A stretch of 64,000 nucleotides of DNA from Physcia stellaris (taxonomy: Eukaryota; Ascomycota; Lecanoromycetes; Caliciales; Physciaceae), in the NCBI GenBank assembly GCA_018902385.1, contig JABSSW010000014.1, positions 620,001 to 684,000 on the forward strand. The letters run 5' to 3'. Position 1 is the first letter of the stretch. Each line of letters starts with the position of its first letter. Shown piece by piece: positions 33,032 to 44,566 of the stretch. Position numbers and translations under genes: made by a program. The notes beneath the pieces are model-generated. The model was given only the letters and a program-made list of their open reading frames with translations, was not told the origin of the DNA and did not search any database.

Positions 33032-34806
33032 CTATGGCCATGACCGCGTCGCAATCGCCACTCTGCAAGGAAAACCATCAGCCGGACGAGTAGTGCCTTT
33101 CAGGACCTGATATGCTCTCTCCCCATTTACAGCTCTTGCTCCCTTTCTCTTCTGATCTTGATCGCACACATCATAACTAGCCTCGATGCTAAAGTCTCTC
33201 AAGGTCATCACCATGACTAGCTTGAGCTCTAACAATGCGAGCTCTTGGCCGACGCAGTTGCGCGGCCCAAATTCAAAGGGTCGCCACGCTCCTTTTACGG
33301 GATGTAGAGGATCATCCTCAGAGACAAGCCAACGTTCAGGTATGAATGAATCCTGCTGCGGCCAGTACATTCCCTCCCTGTGCATTGCTTGGTGCGTACA
33401 CCAGACGGTGAACCCTTCGGTCGGATACATGTGGCCATCCTGCGCCAAAAAAATCCTGGTTCGCCATCACGTGTGGTGGAAGCAGCTGGGAATAGTCTCA
33501 GGGTTTCCTTAATGACAGCGAGTGTAAATGGCAACCGATTAAGCAAATGTGGATTTGCTGAGATTATATCGTTCGTTTGTGTGAGGTCAAGCCCGAAAAC
33601 CTTGTCGTGCTCCGCTTGCACACGTTCGAGAGCCGAGGGATTGCAGGATAACAGGTAAAAGACATAACAAAGCGTCGAACTAGTCGTGTCGTGCCCAGCA
33701 AGAATGAATACCTTCATCTGGCTTATAGCAAAGCTCTTGAATTGTGCGTCCATGTCACGGGCAGTGTGGGTTGGTGACTGTTCCTCGACATATTTATTGA
33801 GAGCAAGATCAACGACCGTTTGATACCGACAGTCTTCTTTTGCCGCTGGACGGCCGGAACCTTGGTGGGCCTTGAAGCAGATCTCAAGTTGGCGGTCTAT
33901 GTAACGATCCATGGCTCGGACATAGTACCACTGAAAGAGAGGGCGAAAAGGGTTCCACCGGACAAAAGGATTCATTTCCGTGCCGTACAAGTTCCACGGT
34001 ATTTGCGCGCGGAGTGCAGAGACGAATTCGTTCCTTGAACTTTGCGAGTTGAAATGGGTTCCCCTGTACAATTAGTAATTGGAGACGACACATGGTCGAT
34101 GACTTACAACACAATTCTTCCTATGATATCCATAGTCAAGTTCACGGTGACTTCTTCCAGCGGAAGGATGACCTCTGGTTGCGCACGTTGCTTTAAGATG
34201 TCGCGGAAGACCGAGACTTCCTCTAATATCTCAGGCACCAGATGTATAAGGTGGCTTGCACTGAACCCAGGATTGTAAATGTTACGCCAGTGCTTCCAAC
34301 TATGACCTTCCAGGCTCACGAGATCCCGATTGTTAGCCAAAGGCTTCATCCACCGGTGAACTTCGGGCGATTTGCACAGTGAATGCTCCTGAATGAATTG
34401 GTTTGCTACAGATGGTGAGGACACGATAAGCATAGGACGATTGAATGGCCACATGTCGAGGTAGAAGACTTGGCCGACATCGGGGATGGCTTGTCTTATT
34501 AGCCCAGGCAAGTAGGAGGGATGTGCATCTTGAGGAAGCTTGGATAGAAGGTCATTAGCCAAAAGTAGATGTCCAAAGAGTGGATGATGAGGTGGCATTG
34601 ACTATGATCAATCAGTGCGTTGCTCAGTCGTGCACCATAGCAAGATCGAAAAGGCAAATCCTCACCAAGCCTCGCCTCTTCAGCCTGGTGAAACGGACGC
34701 GTGCGCTGTAGAGCTTGAGCACAAAAATGGCCGAAAGAGTTAAGCACGCAATGAGCAGTCCTTGCTCAAGATGCTGAACGATTCCTGGTCCAATTTCGAG
34801 GTGCAT
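33032..34806 (-). CDS. Cytochrome P450 monooxygenase, one-base frame break
   Basis: Exons are 34806-34666, 34601-34108 and 34063-33032; introns are 64 and 44 nt. About 555 aa after adding one base. An N-terminal membrane anchor (LLIACLTLSAIFVLKLY) is followed by a basic stretch and PPHHPLFGH. The I-helix AGHDTT (about 334-339), the KETLR of the ExxR motif (about 397) and the PERW motif precede the heme loop FEFGPRNCVG with the cysteine ligand near 482. The pattern is that of microsomal fungal P450s acting on lipids or secondary metabolites; the substrate is unknown. The frame changes at the seven-A run 33447-33453 (plus strand), between the ExxR and PERW regions. One additional base makes all three exons sum to a multiple of three. 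No cluster partners are adjacent. Confidence 0.88.
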
Positions 34807-35682
34807 ATTGGCATCTGCAATAGAGATGCAATAGAGAAACCTTCAAAAATTAGCCTGGGAATCACAGAACCAGTGAAAGGAGATGACATGATAATTACCG
34901 TCAAGCCAAGGACGTAATGGTGGTGGAAGGTGAGTAGAGCGCATTCAAGGTTTCTCCACTGTATCTTATTGAGCAACAAGATAATACTAGTATCTGTATG
35001 GTGATCCGTTACAAAGCTGGAGTTTTTCGCGATAGCCGTACTCAGTCAACACCCAAGGTAGATCGCAGTCGTTAAAATAGCTTCGTAACTAAATGAGAGT
35101 CGCTAGAAGTGAAAGGCAAGTCCGTTGCTATTATCGTCTAATGAATCGTATCATCTGTTTCGCTTGAAGTACTCCAGGCAGCAGCCGATTGCGGAAAGTG
35201 TCCGCATTGGCTCGAGCCTTCTTCTTTCTTCTGTCCCGTCACTAAAATACCCCAACCATAGGTCTCTTGAAGACTATCAACTCTACACGAGCGTACACGC
35301 TTCTCCTTCTATTTGGGTGCCGAAATCCTTCTTCCATAGGTAGACGAGCCGCCCCAGCTACTGTTCCATTTCTTCTCCAAGACCGAATCCGACGACCCAC
35401 AAATAATTCAGGCCAGCGACCGCGAATACTAATCCTGAAGCAACCCCTTCTTGTTCTAGATGCGTTGAAGTTCGATAGCTCCTCGACACTGTATCCTTTG
35501 ATTGCTCACTGGGACTGTACTTGCTACGAAAATTTACAGAACAGTCTGCGTTCTGCCGAATATACGCAATTACATTAATATGACTACCTTTCAATAGGAT
35601 GGCCCACTGCTGTTGGTTTTGACACTGCTGTGGTCCCAAGCTCAGTGTCCTCACAGCGCGCGACTGTGACTTTCGCTACAAG
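34807..35682. other. Intergenic between divergent P450 and HET genes
   Basis: About 0.9 kb. Short frames upstream of the P450 start show no supported upstream exon. I see nothing else. Confidence 0.45.
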
Positions 35683-36856
35683 ATGCGTCTAATCCACACC
35701 TCAACCCTGAGCTTCCATGAATTCCTTGGAGATCACAATGTTCCACTCTATGCAATTCTGTCCCACGTCTGGGAAGAAGAAGAAGTCTCGTATCATGACT
35801 TCGCAACAGCAGAGTCACGTAAGATGAAGGGGTATGAAAAGATTAGACGCTGCTGTGAGCTGGTAGCGTCTGAGGGCTTCGAGTACGTCTGGATCGATAC
35901 CTTCTGCATTGACAAAAAGAGTAGCGCCGAGCTATCTGAAGCTATTAATTCTATGTATAAATGGTATAAAGATGCTGGAATTTGTTATATCTATGTGGCT
36001 GACATACCATTCATCCGATAGTAGTTCCCAAAAGGATATGTGCTCGCTGGGGATGCACGTTTCCGATGATAGTTCTCAAGAAGATATGTGCCTTTCACCA
36101 TTGCTCTCAGATGCTTTGCCTAGCCGCCAAGGAGCAATCGAGCACAAGAAAATCATAGAAAGTCGATGGTTTAGCAGAGATTGGATGTTACAGGAGCTTC
36201 TAGCTCCGCAAGCTCTTCAATTCTTCAATCAAAAGTCCAGAACTGGCTGAAAATTGGAATCCGGAAAAGCCTTGCGGACCATATCTCCACAGCTGCTGGG
36301 TTCGCTTTTCCTCCAATAGCTACAAGTGTTGACGCAAAAATGTCCTGGGCACCTAAGCGAGAGACTACAAGGCCCGAAGACATAGCCTACTGCCTTCTCG
36401 GGCTTTTTGATGTTAACATGCCTCTTCTATATGGTGAGGGTGATAAAGCTTTCCTCAGGTTACAGCAAGAGATCATCAAGTCCTCGAACGACCAATTTAT
36501 CTTTGCATGGACGAGGGAGGACTCGTTATTCAACGGCATAATAGCATACTCCCCAGCCGACTTCAAAGATTCAACGGATGTCATGCCCTGCGAGATGCCT
36601 GGGTTACCGCAATCACCATACTCCATCATGAACTTAGGGATTCGAGATTGAACTCGCTCATACCCGGGAGGACAAATTAAAGTCACAGCTCTACTGGCCC
36701 GTAATTCTTTCCTGTGTAAAGAGTCCGCTACTTGAAGGCGGTGACGTGGTTACGCTCCAACTTGCCAGGAAAGGAGGCGACTGTCGTTACATGAGTAGGG
36801 TGTTCCCGAATCGCTTGAAGTTGATTTCCAAAGCCATGTACAGTAGTAGTAGATAA
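35683..36856 (+). pseudogene. HET-domain (heterokaryon incompatibility) protein gene with three frame changes
   Basis: The ATG at 35683 opens the classic start MRLIHTSTLSFHEF. It is followed by the HET hallmarks PLYAILSHVW, a CCELVASEGFEYVWIDTFCID block, and then RWFSRDWMLQELLAPQ and RPEDIAYCLLGLFDVNMPLLYGEG. HET domains act in fungal non-self recognition and regulated cell death. The frame must be changed three times to follow this homology: one base too many at about 36010-36011, one too few at about 36245-36246, and one too many near 36646. The last stop is at 36856. The mixed signs and low-run context make decay more likely here than a sequencing artefact. Two short Asp/Ser-rich segments around residues 112-140 repeat each other (SSQKDMCSLG and SSQEDMCLSP), inside the HET region. 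Confidence 0.75.
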
Positions 36857-37710
36857 TAATAGCAACGCAACGTTTATATATCAGCACGGAAGTCGTCTCG
36901 TAAAGTCTCAGGGCAACGCCGCAGTAGAAGCAAATCGAGCAGCTCTCATGCGAACCATTCTCTCTGTCTAAGCGATCGAGTACGAAATTGAGAAAACGAG
37001 ATGGAAATAACCCTGCGAGAGGAGAAGAGTAACATGTGAGAAAATCCGTCAGCTAGATTATGCGATAGCGATTCAACATCGAAATCTCTTGATATCGTTT
37101 CTCGCTTATTGCATTTGCATCTTTGTCACGCATGACGACAACCTCCGTAAGCTTGCTATTGCGAAAGCCTTCTACTTCGTCCGGTAGCGTCTGTTTTGTG
37201 CAAACATTGAGTCCCTAATCAACGCGCGATCTGAACATCAGTCTCTTGAGGCGAGAAAGAAGGTAAGATGTACCAGTCGCCAGGCCAGTTTCGGAACACA
37301 GTCTGTCTCCCTTAAGCCTGCATTGCGATTGGGGCTAGTCTACTATCGGACGCAGTAAGGTATGCTCTACGGCGTAAGCTCTTGGGATAAACGTTTTGGG
37401 AAATGTAACAGGCACAATGAGCGCTGTGGGAGATGTACTAGGCATGATAATTTCGCGGCTACCTATCGTATCTGTTCTATATGGAAAAAGCACACTTCTG
37501 ACGACAAATCATAATATCAAGCCAAATAATCCATTGCAAGTAAACGAGTGGTACCTATCGTATTCAGATTTGTGGAAAAAGAATAAATCTGACGCAGGCA
37601 ACAATATCAAGTAGAAAAATCATGTGCAGGTAAGCGAGTGGATTGCAACTTTCACGAAAAGCATGTTCAGCCCAGCTGCAGTTGTCACAGCTTTTGCTAA
37701 AAAGGCTGAA
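36857..37710. other. Intergenic with a diverged tandem repeat
   Basis: About 0.85 kb between the HET relic and the 3' end of the first helical protein gene. No coding sequence is seen. It carries the 37460-37641 repeat. Confidence 0.45.
37460..37641. repeat. Diverged tandem direct repeat, two units of about 90-92 bp
   Basis: ACCTATCGTAT starts units at 37461 and 37553. Both continue with TATGGAAAAAG/TGTGGAAAAAG, AATATCAAG and end in TAA(A/G)CGAGTGG. Units are about 75 percent alike by eye. A smaller about 30-bp repeat lies just upstream (GGGAAATGTAACAGGCA and GGGAGATGTACTAGGCA). Confidence 0.65.
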
Positions 37711-39025
37711 TCACTTTGTGCCAGCCGCGGTGATTTCATCGGGGTTCTTCTGAGCCTGTTCTGCTAAGAAGCGCTGGACTTCTGCCAGATTGGGGTCATC
37801 ACCATGGTAGACGCCAGCGGTGAGCCTATCGTAAGTGGCGCACTCCTCCCAAACGACGGCGTCAGTAATACTGGCCAAATTCTGCGATTAGATTAGCAAC
37901 CTGTCCGGTTTGCGATGAGTCTTGGTCGTCCTACCTTTTCGTGGTCATTCATGTAGGTTTGGCCCTGCTTGTTTAGAATTTTTGCCTTTTGCTCCGGGGT
38001 CAAGCCAATGTTGTCATCGTCATCGGAATTCACAGTGTCATACGAGGATGCCATCGCATACCATGCAGTGTACAGCGCCTCCGTCTGTTTAAACTGGTCA
38101 AACTGCATCTGGACGCTGAAACGGTCGCAGAAGAAATCGTGGATGGCCCTGGTTGCAATTAGTACGGTTTCAATCGTCGTAGCTTCGAATGGCTTGCTTT
38201 ATCATCTGCTCCCTCTGCGCAACTTCAACAGTAAACTGTGTGAAGACTACTGCAATATCCAGAACGAACGCCCATTTGGCAACGAACTCAAGGACCGTGT
38301 TGAAAATGCGAAGAACCCGGACTGCTCGGGCGGTCTTCGATGTAAGCTCACCTAGAAATTGATAATGCTGCCGAGCCCAGCGGGCCACGCCTCGCATTAC
38401 GCGGGTGCCCTCCTGGAGTTGGCCTATGCTTATGTTAATATATTGTAGATGTCGGTACCGGGAGAGGAGGAGTCACCTGTAGCGAACAGTTTGAAGCCCC
38501 GAGCGAATTCTGCTCGGAAAATTCCCTCCCCACACACCGAGATAACCAGCCTCGCTGTGCGATTCGAGTCAGCTGGAGTTGACTCAAGTAGTAGAGGGCA
38601 GGGCACTCACCATTACCAGTGAAGAAACGAAGGCCACCAGCTATACCCAGCACGCACGTAAGGACGGACGATGCGTTGCCGAGGAAAACGTCGGTGTCTT
38701 GAAGCGCCTTCATCAAATTGAGATACTGGTCGCGTTCACTATCTGGCAGAGTGGCTGCAATGGAGTCTGAAAGCTCCTGGATGGTCTTGAACCCGCTCTT
38801 TTTCATCATTTTGTCGCGGATTTCATCGATATGCCCCGCTTGTGTTGAGATGCGGGTATAGGACTGGGCACACAGGCCTTTGACAGTACCTATGTTGTTA
38901 CTTAACTGCTGAACGCGGTCGTAGCGGCCCCGATTATCTGTGGAGAATCGTCAGATGATGCTATTTCGAAGGGGATAGGAGATCTCTGATGTTTACAAAC
39001 CTGGGAAGAATAGATTTGAACTCAT
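37711..39025 (-). CDS. Helical protein with two hydrophobic segments; paralogue of the gene at 42388; one frame change
   Basis: The five exons are 39025-39001, 38937-38611, 38554-38477, 38423-37935 and 37881-37711; all four introns (53-63 nt) have good donors and acceptors, for example CTGAC or CTAAT branch sites. About 362 aa. The first exon is only 25 nt. The protein is alpha-helical: a long helical N-terminal part, a hydrophobic stretch at about residues 97-116 (VLTCVLGIAGGLRFF), further helices, and a second one at about 192-212 (WAFVLDIAVVFTQF). A charged helical C-terminus follows. The N-terminal part aligns by eye with the gene at 42388 (both begin with a Phe-Pro-Asp-Asn motif). One extra base near 38184-38185 is needed to stay in frame. 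I know no family name. The layout resembles membrane-inserting helical bundles, as in alpha-pore-forming proteins, but that is only a structural analogy. Confidence 0.65.
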
Positions 39026-42000
39026 TCTGAGGAGTGGAGAGGCTCAAAGCGTCCTGTAATCTGTTGAAATGTTTCCGAATAAGGATGACAGATTTGAGTC
39101 GAGTTTGATGTTTGCACAGCGAGCTTAGAGACCAGAAACTTCGTATGGAAGCGGCGTTGGGTAAATAGAATTGTATCACTTGAAGGATCAACTACAGATC
39201 TGCTAAAAGGTATATATACAAGCCCATTCTGGCTTATTAATCAGGGGACCAGCTCAGAACACGAGGACGAAATACTTGGTGTTCTGGGGCCCACCTTACT
39301 TCGTACCAGAATCTCGTATCCATAGGCTTTCTATTGGGGCGCCTGCAATGATGTTACCTGGCCTGGTGGGCAGGATGATCCTTGACGTTTCCAGTCGGAA
39401 GAAATACTCAACCTTCCACACCCTTGAAGGATTGCCCGGCATTTGAAGAGGTATAACGAACAATCTAGAACGCCTAAGTGAACACCGTAGTCCCTTAATG
39501 ATGGCTCGCTACGCGGCCGTCTCTACTTTCCATAAATTGAGACGCTTGTTGTGCAACGATGGATTGGCCAGTGATGTGCCACCAAGGTCTAGATCCAATT
39601 TTGGAGCACGAAGTTCGTCCTATTTGAGCATATCACAGATAGTGGACGGCATGGTGTCGCATCCCAAACTCGTACTTGAAGAGTGATTCCCAATTGAGAA
39701 TCGGCGTGCACACCAGCTCGTGTACCATTCAGAACAATATGCGTATCGGGTCGCGTATCAAGCTGGACACAGCTACAGACTGATGTAGCATGATGGAGGT
39801 GCATGAAGACTTGCATTTCATTTGCTTGCACACGGCAGTTCGCATTCTCTAGTTCCCCGATTTACCGTTAGACGAATGCGGGGATACAGCCTACCTGCAT
39901 TGCCCAATTGCAACGTTCAAGGTCAATGAGAGTTATTAGTGCTGCTTTCATCACCGACTTGTTCTTGCAGGTACAAGAGAAGCAGACAGCGATGCACAGC
40001 TATCTGCCCCCTACGTCTCCGTCAATACAACCTTCGTCACGCGTACCATAGGTCCATAACAGGCCGAACGCAAGCTTATAATTGAATGGAGGCTTGAGAT
40101 GAGAAGAATTCACGTGATTACGATACATTAGAAAGGGAAGATCCGTGAGGAAGACGGCACGAAAGGAGAGTGACAAGAAGTTGACTTATGCACTGGTTGT
40201 AAGGAAGGTAGATAGCGGTGGTGATTGGTCCCGGTGCGACTCGGCGTCAGCGCACGCAGGTCCAACCGGCAAGAAGATCATCGCGCGACCGATGTACGAA
40301 GTAGATGTTGAGGTTAATAGTTTGATGAAGCTGCCAAGATACAGTAAAATACATTTCCCGGCCAGTAGTAGTGAAACGCGGTTCCGGGAGTCCGGCACGG
40401 CTCGGCTACTCTAAACGGCTTACCGATCCCCCGATGGCGGTCCGCGGCTAGGGTACTTAGAGTTAAGGTAGCAATGCCAATTCGTACTACTTACCTGTCG
40501 GAAAATAAATGCATTAATACTACACTACCTCCGTACTTGAGCTGTTCTGCTTCATCCCGCATGCTGACTGCTGGAACGAAGTCAGCCTTGACACACTGCA
40601 ATGCACCCTCCATGCTACTTCGTATCACAATCCCGCATACGTAGAACCTTTAGCCTGCATGCAATCCGTCTTCCTCTCACAAGCGGCTTGCTCGCAGTCT
40701 AGATTAGTGTGGCGTACTCCTCAACAGCTCGCTTCGATGGCATTCAATGATTTACCTACACATGATTGAAATTTATATTACGATTCCACACTCAATCATC
40801 CGCCAAGAGCAAGCTGCATACGATACGCTGATGACTATCGAGTCACTTCTCGACTCTTCACCGTTCTTATCATTGATCATTGGTGCGCAAGGCACATGTA
40901 CCCAAGCCCCCGCGAGGCTTGCCCACCCTCCGGTGACGCTGGGTGCAGTGGTGTGAAGGTGGCCTCGTATTCCCGTCTGATCTGCAGCATCATGCAACGC
41001 CTTCTTGCATATCTAGATCGGGTGAATAGTAGTGAGTGGTTGGCCGGCTGTATGCGCTGGCTAACACCCCTCTTCCTCCCCTCTTCAGAACTCTGCATTT
41101 ACGAGACTTACTGCAGTCATGAAGCTCAAAAAGCGCGCTAAAACGTGTCAGAAATACGCTTTCAGAGACCAGAGCATCGATCATCTGCTTTCGCGAGTAG
41201 AAAAGAGACGTACGTGGTAAGATAATCAATGAAGGGATGATGAAATCGAGGTCGAGGAGATCGAGAGCGGCACGAGGCGCGGAATCGACTTTCGCCTCCT
41301 CCTTCTCTTCGATTCATTCTCAACACGAAGATGCATCGTTTACATGCAACGGCGACGATGACTAGCTTCTCACTCCTCGGCGACTAGGTTTATGGCGTAT
41401 GGTACTTCGTAGAAGGAAAATCCAAGGTTGTCTTGTCGAGCTTGCAGACGCCATGAAAGGATTCTGAGATTCACGATTTTCGTTTCAATTTGCTCACCCA
41501 ATTTGTATGCGCAGAAAGCAAAATCATTCAATGATTTCATCAATCATCTATTATTGAGTCTGAATGCCGTGCTGATCTTAGCATGTATTGAAAGTCCATT
41601 GGCAATGTCATCTTCAGTCGTCTATTTCTTTTTGTGCTTGGTTGATGGAGGCTCGATACAACTTACTATGGTAGAGCCATCGGAGCTGATGGAAGGACTT
41701 CAGAATGAGCAGACGCTACGACTCTAGTCTGGCTCCCAAATCAAAAAACAGTCTGCCTCCTACGGATTACCGTGATGTAGCGTCATCAGCGTGCAGCTCG
41801 TGGATCACGTTGGATGGTGTGTTCACAGGCGTGGGATATGGCTCACTCATGTGGCTTACGCGCCGGTGATAAGGGTAATAGTCACCGTGCATAGTCCCGA
41901 TGCGACTTGTATTTGCAAAAGGACATTTGGACCGAATGGGCCATCATCTTGAATCATGCAACACGATCATCCGGTCCTCGGATGACTCACCGTTCAAGAG

Positions 42001-42387
42001 GCATCGCGATTTGGTCGCTTCGGCATCTCAGGCATTATGTGCAGATCACGATTAAACGCTAGAGCTAGATCTCAGCTGAACCTGGGCTCAGTGGCTTGGA
42101 CCTCGTACGCGATCAACACTCGTATTCTCTGCAGCTCGTGGGGGTTAGCTGATCCCACGGGCTAACACGTACCTTATGACCGTACTTCGATGTCTAGCGC
42201 CTTGACGTCCAACACCAATACCTTCTGCTACCGCAGTTGCGAGAACTTGGTGTCCTGGATCTTGCTCGCCCACTTGTGTCTTCTGGCTTAGAGATTTTGG
42301 CCCTCCGCCGTGTGTATATATTGGCGACACTTATCGTGGTACGTTAGATCAAAGACCAAGTCGACGTCCTATGTGAAAACCTCGACA
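39026..42387. other. 3.4 kb head-to-head spacer, no gene seen
   Basis: This stretch lies between two divergent helical-protein paralogues. Open frames are short and overlap on both strands. I see no transposase, no RNA gene and no recognisable relic. It is too long to be a simple shared promoter. Confidence 0.5.
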
Positions 42388-43503
42388 ATGGCAAACGCCA
42401 TCGGAGACCTTGCCTTTCCCGACAATGTCAATCGACGAAAACGTGCAGGCGAGCTCCACGATGATATCGTCACATTTGGTGCCAATTTTCAAAAGCTATT
42501 GAATGAAAGGTATGTCTGCAAATGCCCAGTCCTTATTCTATATCGCGATTGACTCGCTGCCTCAAAAGGGCGCAAATCAGCGCACGTCTGAGGCCCAAGG
42601 TGAAGGCATTGCTACACAAATTCCACATTGCAACGCCCTCGGAGCTTGAACAGCGCGTGAACAAAAGCCTTAATTCCGACCAGATGCAGGAATACCGTCA
42701 GCTGAAGTCGTCGTAAGCCATTTTCCTGCTGCCGCTACTGCTGTGCGGCTGAAGACTGCCAAATGCTAATCATCTTTCCAGGCTTGATAAAAACGACGAT
42801 TTCCAAAACATGCTCTCGTCTCTTATCGACGTTGGCGCAGTAGCCAGCGGTGTAGTGATCGGAGCACTCGCTATTGGTGGTGTCATTACGGCTGGAGCAG
42901 CCTTTGCTGCTGCTGGAGACATACTTGCAATACTGGCCGCAGTCGTCGTCATCGTTGGCCTCTTTGAGGCATCAGAGGAAAGGGAGGTAAGCATAGGCAC
43001 AGCAAAATGGACAACTCCAAATGTTTATCACATGAATAGGAGCTAAGGAAAGCAATTCGAGACCTGTGGCCTAAGCGGCAGCAAGTCAGACAGGCGCTGG
43101 GACAGATGAACGTCATTATGGACTGGCTTAAGACTATTGGTAAGTCATGGCGACTCTCTTCCATACTCTTTGTGTTTACTCCTAGTGCAGAAATCTGGGT
43201 TGAAAACCTTGAGCATGCGTCGTCAAAGCTCGTGGATGTCCTAGTCAAGAAGACCGTGAAGCAAGATTACGCCGAGTGGACGTTGGAACATACGGCTCAG
43301 GTGGGTCCTTATTTGGGGGACGACTGTCCGAGCAATAACTGACCCTAATGTAGGTCCTCCTCGAGCTAGACCAATCTCGGGCATCATGGATAAATGAGGA
43401 CCCAGGTCATGATATACCTGATGATGTTGGTTCGTTTTTACCCAAGATCGATCCATTCAAGTCGACTGGTGGAGTTCTGGACTTGATTGGACATATATTT
43501 TGA
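42388..43503 (+). CDS. Helical protein with central hydrophobic hairpin (276 aa); paralogue of the gene at 37711
   Basis: The six exons are 42388-42509, 42569-42712, 42782-42986, 43040-43139, 43191-43300 and 43354-43503; introns are 59, 69, 53, 51 and 53 nt. Phases agree and total 277 codons, with no frame break. Residues 1-100 are amphipathic helix. Residues about 104-150 are a long hydrophobic, Gly/Ala-rich region (starting VGAVASGVVIGALAIGG and ending in AILAAVVVIVGLF), long enough for two transmembrane helices. Then a charged helix (REELRKAIRDLWPKRQQV) and a helical C-terminus follow. There is no signal peptide. Similarity to the other gene covers the N-terminal helix and the post-hairpin helix (REELRKAIRDL against REQMIKQAIR). 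I cannot name the family. Confidence 0.75.
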
Positions 43504-44566
43504 GGCAATATAGGCGTCCTAGGGTCAACATTTAGCGATCATTCCTTGGCCAGGAAGGGTGGACGAAATCCAAACTTTTGAACGCTCCTACATGAGATTC
43601 AAATGCAGGGTTGAAACATCGACATCGCTATATGAGTGTAAGCAAAGGGAGCAGCGATCATCGCCGTACTTCGAGGCCTGCCTAAGCCACTACGCCATCG
43701 CCGTAAATATTTCTTCTCTCTTCAGACTTACTGCCCTTTGCCACACTCGTCCAATTCAAATTATCGTACAGCATACGTCACCAATGTCCGGAAAGTGTTC
43801 CAAACCAAAGTGAGCAAACAGTTGTACACTAGAGGGAATGCCGCTATCGCCCGCACTAGACTTGTAGATTCCAAGTTCCCAGCCCCTCCCGCAGTAATGA
43901 AAATCTGCTTAAGACTCTTATATCGCGCCATCACACGAAGAGACGGATGGGTTTTCTCAGCCTCTCATCACCGTCTCAGACCCTCAGTGTACCTTGGTAA
44001 CATTGTCATCAATGATGACAGAGAGTAGTGCTAAAGTGGCACGAGCTTCTACGCGTAGACACCCATTGCCTCGCGACGACACATTGTCCAACAAGTAAGA
44101 GATTTTCTTATTGAAAACTCTCTACGAGTGGCTTCGACCCTTGTATTACTATCCCGAATGACCGACTGTAGGAGACCGAGAATCCTAATCGAGTAACAGG
44201 TGATCAATACATAAATACACCACGAATCTTGGGCATTGAGCAAGATTCGAAAAGCCATCATAAATCGAGATATGCAAAGTTGACGACTCATTCTGGGATT
44301 GAACAAAGCGTGCTCGGTCGAGTCTCCATTCATCAGCTGCCTATTGGTATTCTCTTCATCGGGGTCACGGAGCGGTCGCCCACATAGACATACTCCAAGC
44401 AAAATCGCATCCATTGCTCACATACAATTGAGTTCAGGGCTTTCCCTGTCTCTTGGCTCGCAGGCAAGATAATCACACTCTCGATAATTGCGAGTGATGC
44501 TTTCGGGGACACCCCTTTCGCGCGCCGAACCTGTGTTTTGGGCTATATGGACATTTTCACCTCCTG
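43504..44566. other. Intergenic, no gene seen
   Basis: About 1.1 kb. An 84- and a 96-codon frame here look random. I see nothing supported. Confidence 0.45.

Noticed and set aside
31612-34806. Considered P450 and GH76 as part of the NRPS cluster
   Set aside because: They lie about 27-30 kb from the NRPS end with several unrelated genes between, so no cluster link is supported.
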